This document shows positions 1 to 7,479 of a DNA stretch of 64,000 bases, piece after piece. Made by a program: the position numbers and the translations under genes. Location of the stretch: the NCBI GenBank assembly GCA_963678465.1, contig OY782858.1:1-64000 (forward strand). Reading direction: 5' to 3'. The DNA comes from Paludibacter sp963678465. Lineage in GTDB: Bacteria > Bacteroidota > Bacteroidia > Bacteroidales > Paludibacteraceae. The first letter of the stretch is position 1. Every line of letters begins with the position of its first letter. The notes below the pieces were generated by a model that saw only the letters and a program-made list of their open reading frames with translations, searched no databases and was not told the origin of the DNA.

Positions 1-2
1 TT

Positions 3-152
3 GAAGGTGGAAATGTGCAGTTCGAAAAACAATGGTTCCGCTGTAAACGCTGTTTTAAATTAATAGGAGGTTTAGAAAATCATGTCCGTTGCAAAGACTG
101 TAAAACATTCAACAATGAAGAGTTAATGCCTATAAATAGCGAAGAAAAATGA
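3..152 (+). CDS. C-terminal end of a zinc-ribbon protein (partial)
   Basis: An open frame enters from outside the window and stops with TGA at 150-152. The visible 49 residues carry two CxxC knuckles (CKRC, then CKDC 17 residues later), which is a zinc-ribbon arrangement, followed by a short acidic tail. The TGA overlaps the ATG of the next gene (ATGA at 149-152), so the two are probably translationally coupled. The N-terminal part is missing and I do not recognise the family. The neighbours suggest a metal- or redox-related cluster. Confidence 0.6.
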   Translation, partial: EGGNVQFEKQWFRCKRCFKLIGGLENHVRCKDCKTFNNEELMPINSEEK

Positions 153-979
153 GAATTGTAGTGTTGTCTGATAATCGTAAATTCGATGCATCGCTACAAT
201 CAGAGCACGGTTTATGTGTTTATGTAGAGACAGAACACTATAGATGTTTACTCGATACGGGTGCTTCTGATAAATTTATTCGGAATGCCGAAAAATTGGG
301 TATTGATATTTCGGCAGTTGATTTTGTCTTTATCTCACATGGGCATGCCGATCATATTGGAGGATTGCCTGCGTTTTTGGAATTGAATAAAAAGGCTAAA
401 ATTGTATTGTCCGGGAATGCTATTCATCAAAAGTTTTTTTCTAAACGAAATGAATTTCACACCATAAGCCTCGATTTCGATTTCAGCCTTTTCGAAGAAC
501 GATTTGTCTATGTGGAATTAGAAATGGTTTTCAGAAACGAAATTCGGGTGTTTTCTGCAAAAACAAATAGATATCCCTTACCAAAAGCCAATGCCACATT
601 GTTCAGGGATGCCGGATATGGAATTGAATCAGACGATTTTAATCACGAACTGCTAATAAGTTTTGGCACCGACAATTTATTTGTTTATACGGGCTGTGCT
701 CACAAGGGCCTTTTGAACATCTTAGGCTCAATTTCATTGTTTCCATCGAAACGGATTGAAACAGTAATGGGTGGATTTCATTTATTAGACAGTAAAACAG
801 AACAACAATTTGAAACCAAAGCAGAAATTGATAAAATTGCGTATGAACTTAAGATGAAATATCCTCAAACTAATTTTATTACAGGGCATTGCACGGGAGA
901 AAAGGTTTGCCAAAACCTGAAAATGTATTTAGGGGAACGAATAACATCCTTTTATACAGGATATTCTATTAGGATTTAA
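149..979 (+). CDS. Metallo-beta-lactamase-fold hydrolase
   Basis: A 276-residue protein without a signal peptide, so cytoplasmic. The HxHxDH metal signature is seen as SHGHADHIGG at about residues 63-72, with later metal-binding candidates in TGCAHKG (about 182-188), GGFH (about 211-214) and TGHCTG (about 250-255). The arrangement resembles the MBL subfamily often labelled as dihydropterin-aminobenzene-phosphate-synthase-like in anaerobes. The true substrate cannot be read from sequence. It is coupled to the upstream zinc-ribbon gene by ATGA and followed closely by DUF5320-like and NifX-like genes, a common grouping in anaerobic bacteria. Confidence 0.85.
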   Translation: MRIVVLSDNRKFDASLQSEHGLCVYVETEHYRCLLDTGASDKFIRNAEKLGIDISAVDFVFISHGHADHIGGLPAFLELNKKAKIVLSGNAIHQKFFSKRNEFHTISLDFDFSLFEERFVYVELEMVFRNEIRVFSAKTNRYPLPKANATLFRDAGYGIESDDFNHELLISFGTDNLFVYTGCAHKGLLNILGSISLFPSKRIETVMGGFHLLDSKTEQQFETKAEIDKIAYELKMKYPQTNFITGHCTGEKVCQNLKMYLGERITSFYTGYSIRI

Positions 980-998
980 TATTTAAAAGTAATATATT

Positions 999-1184
999 AT
1001 GCCAAGATTAAATGGAAAAGGGCCAGAAAATAATGGTTCGGGTACAGGACGAGGATTGGGTAATTGCTGCAAAACCAAAGAGCAGTCGACAGGTTATACG
1101 CTGGGAGTAGGAATGGGAAAGCGCCGAAAGGCAGGAATTATTGAGAATTCAAATCAACAAAACAATATAAAATCAACAAAATGA
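999..1184 (+). CDS. DUF5320-like small Gly-rich protein
   Basis: A 61-residue protein starting MPRLNGKGPENNGSGTGRG, with a CC pair at about residues 23-24 and a basic tail. The MPxxxGxGPxxxGxGTGRGxG pattern is typical of small DUF5320-type proteins found next to NifX/NifB-like genes. Function is unknown. Its TGA overlaps the ATG of the next gene (ATGA at 1181-1184), supporting a single polycistronic unit. Confidence 0.7.
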   Translation: MPRLNGKGPENNGSGTGRGLGNCCKTKEQSTGYTLGVGMGKRRKAGIIENSNQQNNIKSTK

Positions 1185-1558
1185 AAATTGCAGTACCAAC
1201 AAAAGAAAACAACCAAATTGATGCCCATTTCGGACATTGCGAATTTTACAGCATTTTTGTGATTTCCGATAACAAAGAAATCATGGCCGAAACCATACTT
1301 GAATCTCCAAAGGGCTGTGGATGTAAGTCAGATATCGCTTACGATTTAGCAGCAATGGATGTGAAAATTATGCTTGCCGGCGGAATTGGTGATGGAGCAG
1401 TGAATAAATTAGCTTCACAAAACATTCAGGTTGTACGCAACTGTAAAGGAAATGTACACCAACTGGTAGAAGATTATCTGGCTGGTAAAATTCAGGATGG
1501 TGGTTCAAATTGTGCATCGCACGGACACGAAGAAGGGCACGTTTGCAGTCATAATTAA
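1181..1558 (+). CDS. NifX/NifB-type Fe-Mo cofactor-binding-like protein
   Basis: 125 residues matching the dinitrogenase iron-molybdenum cofactor biosynthesis fold: MKIAVPTKENNQIDAHFGH at the start, a GCGCKSD Cys-rich turn at about residues 45-51, and a glycine-rich MLAGGIGDGA at about 65-74. The C-terminus is His/Cys-rich and may bind metal. No nif structural genes are visible, so a general Fe-S or metal-cluster role is more likely than nitrogen fixation. It lies in the ATGA-coupled small-protein cluster. Confidence 0.85.
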   Translation: MKIAVPTKENNQIDAHFGHCEFYSIFVISDNKEIMAETILESPKGCGCKSDIAYDLAAMDVKIMLAGGIGDGAVNKLASQNIQVVRNCKGNVHQLVEDYLAGKIQDGGSNCASHGHEEGHVCSHN

Positions 1559-1570
1559 ATATTGTAGATT

Positions 1571-1990
1571 ATGATTGAACATGAATAGAAGTTCAGGGTT
1601 ACTTATCCCGACACTGATAAAATGGGAACTATGCATCATGCCAATTATGTGAAATACTATGAAGTAGCTCGCTGGGAGCTGCTCCGTAGTATTGGCATTC
1701 CCTACAATTTGGTGGAAGAATTAGGAGTAATGTGTCCGGTGATTAGCATGAAGTTCAAGTTTCTTAAAACTACCTATTACGACGAACAACTCACTATTAA
1801 AACAAGATTGAAAGATATAAAAGGAGTACGTATATGGTTTACATATAAACTTTACAACGAACAAAATGAGTTAATCAATACGGCTGAAAGTGAACTCGCT
1901 TTCGTTGGGTTGAATAATTGGAAACCTTGTGCAGCCCCCGATTTTTTATTGAGTGCAATAGAAAAACATAAAGTTACAACTGTCGAATGA
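1571..1990 (+). pseudogene. 4HBT-family acyl-CoA thioesterase with an in-frame TAG near its start
   Basis: The open part from ATG 1622 encodes 122 residues of a hotdog-fold thioesterase (HHANYVKYYEVARWE block). Reading the same frame upstream gives MIEHE, then TAG (1586-1588), then KFRVTYPDTDKM joining the open part. The expected family N-terminus, including the catalytic-region PDTDKMG, is therefore encoded but cut off by one stop codon. Starting at 1622 loses the Asp that the family needs. Either this is a recent nonsense mutation or a sequence error (TAT or TAC would restore Tyr). The stop overlaps the next start (ATGA at 1987-1990). Confidence 0.75.
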
Positions 1991-2442
1991 GTGAAATAGA
2001 ACTTAACAGAAGAAAGCAACAAGCGGTGACTTGTTTCGAGGCTGGTTATAACTGCTCACAAGCCGTTTTTATGGCTTCTGACATATACGGTATAGCGCCG
2101 GAAACCGCAGCTAAACTGGCTACATCCTTCGGTGGTGGAATGGGACGGTTGCGTGAGGTGTGTGGTGCAGTTTCGGGTATGTTCTTGGTACTTGGATTGC
2201 AGTATCCTTTTACAGACACTAAGGATAAACTCGCTAAAAATACTAATTACAAAGCCGTTCAGCGAACAGCAAGCGAGTTCAAATCCATTATGGGCTCGTA
2301 TATCTGTGCCGACTTACTCAAGCTTAAACACGAACCACAAAGCCCTGAATCGTTGGAGCGTAACGAAGCATACTATAAATCCAGACCTTGTACGCGCTGT
2401 GTGAAGCTTGCAGCTGAAATTGTAGGAAAAGAGATTTTATAA
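1987..2442 (+). CDS. C-GCAxxG-C-C family putative redox protein
   Basis: 151 residues with the family signature spread over the protein: CFEAGYNCSQAV near residues 12-23, SFGGGMGRLREVCGAVSG at about 47-64 (the GCA block is CGA here), and late cysteines in ICADL (about 105) and RPCTRCVKLA (about 133-142). The conserved cysteines suggest a redox or metal site. The role is unknown. Translation is coupled to the thioesterase by ATGA, and the gene closes this cluster. Confidence 0.85.
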   Translation: MSEIELNRRKQQAVTCFEAGYNCSQAVFMASDIYGIAPETAAKLATSFGGGMGRLREVCGAVSGMFLVLGLQYPFTDTKDKLAKNTNYKAVQRTASEFKSIMGSYICADLLKLKHEPQSPESLERNEAYYKSRPCTRCVKLAAEIVGKEIL

Positions 2443-2509
2443 TTTCATACCGGAATTTGTCAACACTATATGTTGCATCCAAAATCATACTCTCTTTTAT
2501 GAATACCTG

Positions 2510-2536
2510 GATTAATTTCCCTTTAGGAAATTAATC
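2510..2536 (+). terminator. Hairpin after the C-GCAxxG gene
   Basis: A perfect 11-bp inverted repeat (GATTAATTTCC at 2510-2520, GGAAATTAATC at 2526-2536, 5-nt loop) lies 67 bp past the stop. It has no T-run, so a classic intrinsic terminator is uncertain. It may be a 3' end hairpin. Confidence 0.4.
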
Positions 2537-2604
2537 AAAATGTAAAAATGTTTTCTGTTGATATTTAAGTCCTAACAGACTACTCGTTGTGTTGATTTCA
2601 CGTA

Positions 2605-2644
2605 AATTTAGCTTAACTGAAATAAATCCCGGTTAAGCTAAATT
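2605..2644. terminator. Hairpin between convergent genes
   Basis: A perfect 13-bp inverted repeat (AATTTAGCTTAAC at 2605-2617, GTTAAGCTAAATT at 2632-2644) with a 14-nt loop sits between the converging 2442 and 2689 stops. T-rich flanks are weak, so it is a possible bidirectional terminator. Confidence 0.45.
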
Positions 2645-2688
2645 GATATTTTAGAATGGTGTTTGATAATTGAATGAATTATCTTTAC

Positions 2689-3384
2689 TTAGTTTCTACC
2701 GTTACCACCTCTCCCTTTACCAAATCCATTTGAACTGCTGTTGGCGATTATTGCATTAAAATCTGTGCTCGAAAGAATTCGTGGAATGTAGGTAATGTTT
2801 TGTAAAGCTAATGTTTTTACAAAAGCGCGCAAATGATTTTCAGAACCTTTCAATAATTGGCTGTATACTGCAATGATATCAGCATTTGTAGTCTCGGCAA
2901 TTAATTTTTTTAAATCAACAATATCATATTCTTCGATATAAGTACCCGTACTCAATGCTGAATTAGCGCTTGTTCCTGCGGCAATTAATTGGTCATATAA
3001 TCCTTGAATGGCAGTGCTCGTGAATTTGCCTGGTTCAGTAAGAGCTGGGTCGGTAAGCCCAAAATAATTGATAAGCGCCAATACGGCTTCACTGTGACGG
3101 GTTTCGCTGTTCGAAACTCTGTCGAAATTAATAACTCCATACGTTGAATAGAAACTGTCATACACGTCCATAGCCATTTTTTCTTCTTCACGCATTAAAA
3201 GTAATCCATTCATGTCGGACTGTGTCAGACTATTGGTGGTGGTTGTAAATGCTTGAATAGCTGCGAATTCATCAATGCTTACTTTTGCTGCTTCATTCGC
3301 CAATGAATTTGCAGTGTTATCTTCACACGCTGCAAACTGAAATGACACTAAAAGAACTACTGGTATTAAATATTTAGTTTTCAT
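2689..3384 (-). CDS. DUF2202 ferritin-like lipoprotein
   Basis: 231 residues. The N-terminus has a signal sequence ending in a lipobox (FAAC, Cys at about 20), so it is membrane-anchored. The DUF2202 core is clear: LLMREEEKMAMDVYDSFY at about 61-78 and SNSETRHSEAV at about 92-102, carrying the ExxxE and ExxH pairs expected of a four-helix, possibly di-metal, bundle. The tail is Gly/Asn/Arg-rich (NGFGKGRGGNGRN) like two proteins just upstream. It is last in an apparent ECF sigma operon, 12 bp after the EF-hand gene. Biochemical role unknown. Confidence 0.8.
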   Translation of the reverse strand: MKTKYLIPVVLLVSFQFAACEDNTANSLANEAAKVSIDEFAAIQAFTTTTNSLTQSDMNGLLLMREEEKMAMDVYDSFYSTYGVINFDRVSNSETRHSEAVLALINYFGLTDPALTEPGKFTSTAIQGLYDQLIAAGTSANSALSTGTYIEEYDIVDLKKLIAETTNADIIAVYSQLLKGSENHLRAFVKTLALQNITYIPRILSSTDFNAIIANSSSNGFGKGRGGNGRN

Positions 3385-3396
3385 GATTTAAATGAA

Positions 3397-3750
3397 TTAT
3401 TTTGTTACTTCTCTGTAGTCACATGTACCGTTTTTATTGACGTCAACATAATTTGCTCCTTTACCGTTTCCTCTTTTAAAGCCTTGACTATTGCGATTGC
3501 CTTTGTTGTTGCCATTTCCGTTCTGTAATCCTTGTCCGGTTCCTCGTCTACTTCCATCCCGAAGACCTTTCCCGTTTCCTTGTGTACATGTTTTGTTTTC
3601 GTAATTATCGCAAACATTGTTGTTGTTGGCATCAACATAGCAGGTCTTTTTCGATGCAGACTTTGATGTTTCTGCTTTTGTGTTTTGAGCAGAAATAAGA
3701 CCAATTGTGGCTATAAGAACCAATACTGTTAAAATTACTTTTGTTTTCAT
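3397..3750 (-). CDS. Secreted protein with two EF-hand-like calcium loops
   Basis: 117 residues with a Sec signal peptide (about 1-21, ending in SAQ). Two 12-residue loops match the EF-hand spacing D-x-N-x-N-x-x-C-D-x-x-E: DANNNNVCDNYE near residue 40 and DVNKNGTCDYRE near the C-terminus. Both have Cys at loop position 8. Between them lies a Gly/Asn/Arg/Lys low-complexity linker. This suggests an exported Ca-binding or disulfide-linked small protein. It lies between a Spy-like gene and a DUF2202 gene in the sigma-factor operon. No function is known to me. Confidence 0.7.
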   Translation of the reverse strand: MKTKVILTVLVLIATIGLISAQNTKAETSKSASKKTCYVDANNNNVCDNYENKTCTQGNGKGLRDGSRRGTGQGLQNGNGNNKGNRNSQGFKRGNGKGANYVDVNKNGTCDYREVTK

Positions 3751-3785
3751 TTTGTTGCTGATTTTAAATTGTTTTACTTCTTTAT

Positions 3786-4328
3786 TTATTGATTTCGAAA
3801 TCCGTTTCCATTTCCATTTCCCCGGCCTCTTCCTTGACGACCTTGTCCATTTCCGCTGCAGGGTTCGTTTAGGAATAATGGGCTAAAGGCATCTTGTAAC
3901 TTTTCTAACTGCTCGGGAGTGCATACTGCTTTTATTTTGAGGTAGAATCTGTTTGTTTCTCGTTTAAGTTCAGCATGTAAATAGCCTGTTTCTAATGCTA
4001 AAGTGTTTAATTTTACTGTGTCAGATACAGGTTTTTTTATTTCGGCAAACATTTCACTTTTTAGCGAATCAATTTTCATAATAATGTTATTGGCATTGGG
4101 TCTGAATTCATGATTCACGTCTCTGAACACTTTCATTTGTGAATTGGTAAATCCAAGTGTCTGTCTGAAATATCGACCATTCAATGGATTTTGGCCTTCA
4201 TTGTCCAATATTATGTCTTGTTTTTCAATTTTCTCCTGATAATTATGATACAGAATTGTAGCTATTGTGCTCATATTTAGTATTAATAATGTCACTACTG
4301 TCCAGATCAATATAGTATTCTTATTCAT
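3786..4328 (-). CDS. Spy/CpxP-like periplasmic protein, membrane-anchored
   Basis: I choose ATG 4328 (MNKNTILIWTVV), about 180 residues, rather than the 11-residue longer frame. This start overlaps the stop of the upstream anti-sigma candidate by 8 bp, which fits coupled translation. One N-terminal membrane segment (about 5-25) is followed by a helical domain with LGFTNSQM and a CTPEQLEKLQ block, resembling the LTxxQ repeats of Spy/CpxP metal- and envelope-stress proteins. The C-terminus is Gly/Asn/Arg-rich. It probably works with the upstream sigma and anti-sigma pair in envelope stress sensing. Confidence 0.65.
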   Translation of the reverse strand: MNKNTILIWTVVTLLILNMSTIATILYHNYQEKIEKQDIILDNEGQNPLNGRYFRQTLGFTNSQMKVFRDVNHEFRPNANNIIMKIDSLKSEMFAEIKKPVSDTVKLNTLALETGYLHAELKRETNRFYLKIKAVCTPEQLEKLQDAFSPLFLNEPCSGNGQGRQGRGRGNGNGNGFRNQ

Positions 4329-4605
4329 AGCTGTCGGTATTATAAAGTGAGAAATTTTCAATTCGACTGTCGTTTACATACAATCCATCCATCTGATCAG
4401 AGTTTGAAATGTAACTATTTCCTAATTCTATGCCCGAAACAATTGCAAAGACTATACTTGCTGCTACGGCAATTGTTTGCCACCTTTTTACAGGCTTTTG
4501 CATTGGGTTTTCAATTCGAGACATGATGCGAGTTGCCAGGAATGGGTTATGTTCCGTCTGTTTTTCTTTGTTGATTAATTCATCTATATAATGGTCAGTT
4601 TTCAT
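4321..4605 (-). CDS. Small membrane protein, candidate anti-sigma factor
   Basis: 94 residues with a cytoplasmic N-terminal half (DELINKEKQTEHNPFLATRI), one membrane helix at about 43-61 and a short outer tail. No zinc anti-sigma HxxxCxxC motif is present. It sits 35 bp downstream of an ECF sigma factor and overlaps the Spy-like gene, and the same order recurs at 11029-12454. The anti-sigma assignment is inferred from position and topology only. Confidence 0.55.
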   Translation of the reverse strand: MKTDHYIDELINKEKQTEHNPFLATRIMSRIENPMQKPVKRWQTIAVAASIVFAIVSGIELGNSYISNSDQMDGLYVNDSRIENFSLYNTDSYE

Positions 4606-4640
4606 TGTTTTGGGTCTTTATAGAATGTTAGACATCAGTT

Positions 4641-5201
4641 TTATATTTTTCCTACTATCGGACTTAATTTTTTTTGAAGCCTTGATTTAGCGCGTTGCAA
4701 AAGTTGCTCTACCGAACCTTCAGTACTTTGCATAATGGCTGCAATTTCCTTTTGTGTTAAATCATCATATTTGCTCAATATAAATGCTGTTCGTTGTTTC
4801 TCGGGAAGTGCATCTATTGCCTTACGTATAGCTTTGTCACGTTCTGTTTGTTCCAACTGCTGTTGCGGATTTTGATCTTCGCTTGCCTTGTTGAATAGCT
4901 GTTGGAATATATCTTCGGCAAAATGGAGCAACCCTTTGTTTTTAATTTTATTCAAATGATTGATGGATGTGTTTACGGTAATTCGGTAAAGCCAGGTTGA
5001 AAATTCAGCATCGCCATTGAAAGTTTTGAATGCCTGAAAGACCCGAATAAATACATCCTGTGTTAAATCCTCTGCATCTTCCTTGTTGTGAACAAATCCC
5101 ATAGCCGTACGAAACACCATAGCCTGATATTTCTCAACTAACCATTCAAATTTTGAATGGTCACCGCTTAGTATGGCTTGGATGATTTGTTGTTCAGTCA
5201 T
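4641..5201 (-). CDS. ECF RNA polymerase sigma factor
   Basis: 186 residues with both ECF regions. Region 2 is FEWLVEKYQAMVFRTAMGFV and NKEDAEDLTQDVFIRVFQAF (about 18-65), with a WLYRITVN block near 79-86. Region 4 is LPEKQRTAFILSKYDDLTQKEIA with a helix-turn-helix STEGSVEQLLQRAKSRL (about 135-178). It heads an operon with the anti-sigma candidate, Spy-like, EF-hand and DUF2202 genes, which are its most likely targets. No promoter of the TAnnTTTG type is visible directly upstream. Confidence 0.9.
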   Translation of the reverse strand: MTEQQIIQAILSGDHSKFEWLVEKYQAMVFRTAMGFVHNKEDAEDLTQDVFIRVFQAFKTFNGDAEFSTWLYRITVNTSINHLNKIKNKGLLHFAEDIFQQLFNKASEDQNPQQQLEQTERDKAIRKAIDALPEKQRTAFILSKYDDLTQKEIAAIMQSTEGSVEQLLQRAKSRLQKKLSPIVGKI

Positions 5202-5318
5202 GCTTATTTATTTAATTATAAATTTTAGACATAGATTAGTTGAATTTCCTACTGTAGAAAACAAAATTTAAAAAATACTTTAGCACGTGTAGTTCCAATT
5301 TATTATGCATTTAAAAAT

Positions 5319-5351
5319 AAGAGGGCTGATCTACCAGAAATCAGCCCTCTT
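5319..5351 (-). terminator. Intrinsic terminator after the thioredoxin gene
   Basis: A perfect 12-bp stem (AAGAGGGCTGAT at 5319-5330, ATCAGCCCTCTT at 5340-5351, 9-nt loop). On the minus strand it is followed by a T-rich run (TTATTTTTAAA). It lies 22 bp past the thioredoxin stop and upstream of the sigma gene. Confidence 0.75.
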
Positions 5352-5373
5352 GTCATCAATAACCATTTGGTAG

Positions 5374-5736
5374 CTATTTTTTTAATAAAACCTCTTCTAT
5401 TGCTTTCTTGAATGCATTTTTAGGCATCGCTCCCTGTGCCATTTGTGGTGTGCCGTTCATTGGGCAGAAAAGCACAGATGGAATGCTGCGGATTCCAAAT
5501 GCTCCGGCTAATTCCTGCTCGACCTCTGTATCTACTTTGTAAATATAAATTTGTGCATCATATTCTTTCGCCAGGTCTTCAAGTATTGGCGCAATGGTTT
5601 TACACGGTCCACACCATGCAGCATAGAAATCAATAATACAAGGTTTATCTCCTAAGTATTTCCATTCTGTAGGATTGGCTTCAAAATTGGCTACTTTTGA
5701 TAGAAATGCAGCCTTCGTTAAATGTATTGTTCCCAT
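5374..5736 (-). CDS. Thioredoxin
   Basis: 120 residues. The redox site WCGPC is at about 41-45 inside IIDFYAAWCGPCKTIAPILE, and the cis-Pro loop is at IRSIPSV (about 83-89). There is no signal peptide, so it acts in the cytoplasm as a dithiol reductant. It is 64 bp downstream of a FAD/NAD oxidoreductase and may share its transcript. No thioredoxin reductase-type CxxC is seen in that neighbour, so direct pairing is not implied. Confidence 0.9.
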   Translation of the reverse strand: MGTIHLTKAAFLSKVANFEANPTEWKYLGDKPCIIDFYAAWCGPCKTIAPILEDLAKEYDAQIYIYKVDTEVEQELAGAFGIRSIPSVLFCPMNGTPQMAQGAMPKNAFKKAIEEVLLKK

Positions 5737-5800
5737 TTTATTTTCTGTTATTTATTTTCATTGTTTTTTTGCACAAGCAGTAAACTTGTAAAAATTATTT

Positions 5801-6967
5801 TTACATTCCGGGGATTCTTGGGATTTTCCCGAGTTTAGTAAGTTTTGAATATATTCCCCAGGCTTGTTTCATCCAGTGTCCGAAAATGGGCATAGGAATC
5901 ATGATCTCCTTTTTACTGTCCCGGTAAACAAAGGCTGCACCATTGCCCATGTCCATAATACAAAGGATATTCAAATGTTCCTGATAACCTTTAAAATCTG
6001 TTTTGCCATTTTCTATCTGCAAAATATTATGAGCTGCGTTACGTCCCATTATTTCGGCAATATGTCCCTGGCGTGCAGTCCATTCGGGTCCTTCATAAGC
6101 AGCAGCATCACCAATGGCAAATACATTCGGAAACTCAGCCACCTGATTGTAATTATTGATTTTTACAAAACCAGCTTCAGAGAGTGTTAAATCTGAATCT
6201 GTGAGTATAGCTGACCCTTTAGCTCCGGCAATAAACATAATTAAATCAGCTTCCAGTTTCGATGCATCTTCGAAAATTACACCGTCTTCTACAAATTCAG
6301 TAATTTTCTTACCGAAACGTTTCTGTATATTCTGTTTGCCAAATAAGGTCTGAATAGCCTTCATTGCATTCTTTCCCATTCTCGCACCGGGCTGCTCCAT
6401 AGGCGCAAACATAGTTAGCTCGAATTTATCACGTAATCCTTTTTTTTTCAGATAATGATGTATGTTGAAAATCAACTCAAAAGCAGGTCCGCCTCGAACT
6501 GCCGATTTATCTTTAGGATTACCGCCAAAACCAATGGCTATTTTCCCTGTTCCTTTTTCTATCAAAGCATCAAGCTTGTCGCGCAATTGCAAGGTTTGTT
6601 CTGGTTTTCCACAAATAGTCAGTGTGTTGCTGATTCCTTTGTGTTGCATTTTATCTGCGCCAAAGGCAACAACCAGATAATCATAGCCAAGAACCTGACT
6701 TTCGCAAATTACCTGATTTTCTGAAGCTTGAATGCTTATAACTTTATCAATGATTAAATGGAACGGATGTTTACGTTGAATTTTTTCAAGTGGCACCTTT
6801 ACATCTTCAAACTTATTAGTTCGTACCGGTATCCATATTGAAATGGGATACAAGAATAAATAATCACAATCTGAGACCAATGTCACTTCAAATAGCTTGC
6901 TTTTTTGTAGTTCAATGGCTGTTTGCACACCGGCAAAACCACCACCGAGAATTAATACCTTTTTCAT
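5801..6967 (-). CDS. FAD/NAD(P)-dependent oxidoreductase, sulfide:quinone reductase/NDH-2 superfamily
   Basis: 388 residues starting with the FAD Rossmann loop KKVLILGGGFAGVQTA, with YLVVAFGADKM (about 100) and a second FAD-contact block FPNVFAIGDAAA (about 291-302). The C-terminal part has a possible membrane-association segment. These features fit the pyridine nucleotide-disulfide family near SQR and type-II NADH dehydrogenases. The paired Cys residues of true SQR are not obvious, so the substrate is open. A promoter is visible at 7034-7041. Confidence 0.7.
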   Translation of the reverse strand: MKKVLILGGGFAGVQTAIELQKSKLFEVTLVSDCDYLFLYPISIWIPVRTNKFEDVKVPLEKIQRKHPFHLIIDKVISIQASENQVICESQVLGYDYLVVAFGADKMQHKGISNTLTICGKPEQTLQLRDKLDALIEKGTGKIAIGFGGNPKDKSAVRGGPAFELIFNIHHYLKKKGLRDKFELTMFAPMEQPGARMGKNAMKAIQTLFGKQNIQKRFGKKITEFVEDGVIFEDASKLEADLIMFIAGAKGSAILTDSDLTLSEAGFVKINNYNQVAEFPNVFAIGDAAAYEGPEWTARQGHIAEIMGRNAAHNILQIENGKTDFKGYQEHLNILCIMDMGNGAAFVYRDSKKEIMIPMPIFGHWMKQAWGIYSKLTKLGKIPRIPGM

Positions 6968-7033
6968 ATCTATAATTTACAATAGAATTTACTATTCATA
7001 CTAAGAATCATTTATGTCTTTTAGTTGAGGCAG

Positions 7034-7041
7034 CAAAGATA
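7034..7041 (-). promoter_or_regulatory. -7 promoter element for the oxidoreductase
   Basis: The minus strand reads TATCTTTG, the Bacteroidota -7 consensus TAnnTTTG, about 67 bp before the ATG at 6967. No clear TTG -33 element lies at the usual 19-bp spacing. Confidence 0.55.
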
Positions 7042-7266
7042 AATGAAATATTTTGAATTATAATAGTATCACTAATAAATTTTTTAGTATCACCAAATAT
7101 TTCGTTCTATGTGTGGCTGTGTCTTTGTTGTTTTTGATTTAAATAGTTGTTAGTTTGTATTTTAAGTGAAGCTTGTCAGCGGGGCTGGCGAATTAATTGT
7201 TTTTGATGAAGAAAAGTATTGAAGTTCATTGCCGCAGCCAAAGCGTTGTTTTTTTTGAAAAACAAA

Positions 7267-7296
7267 AAAGACTTACACATTTATGTGTAAGTCTTT
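7267..7296 (-). terminator. Strong intrinsic terminator after tRNA-Pro
   Basis: A perfect 14-bp stem (AAAGACTTACACAT at 7267-7280, ATGTGTAAGTCTTT at 7283-7296) with a 2-nt spacer, T-rich on both exits. It lies 13 bp past the tRNA 3' end and could stop transcription in both directions. Confidence 0.85.
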
Positions 7297-7308
7297 ATTT
7301 TTTAGCAG

Positions 7309-7384
7309 TCGGGATGACAAGATTCGAACTTGCGACCACTGGTCCCCCAGACCAGTACTCTAAACCGGGCTGAGCTACATCCCG
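7309..7384 (-). tRNA. tRNA-Pro (anticodon GGG)
   Basis: The minus strand gives a full cloverleaf: 7-bp acceptor CGGGATG/CATCCCG, D arm GCTC/GAGT, anticodon arm CTGGT-CTGGGGG-ACCAG (anticodon GGG), T arm GCAAG-TTCGAAT-CTTGT and discriminator A. CCA is not encoded. Confidence 0.95.
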
Positions 7385-7479
7385 CTAATTTTTGGAGACA
7401 CAAAAGTAATCAAAAAAAATTATTCTCCCAAGATTTCAATGGGGTTTTTAGAGCGCACAATTGTTATTTTCGCCGAAAG

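Larger units (their letters stand above)
6968..7308. other. Gene-free stretch between the oxidoreductase and tRNA-Pro
   Basis: This holds the -7 element of the oxidoreductase promoter (7034-7041) and the tRNA-Pro terminator (7267-7296). The middle (about 7090-7260) shows no credible reading frame, RNA or repeat. Confidence 0.6.
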
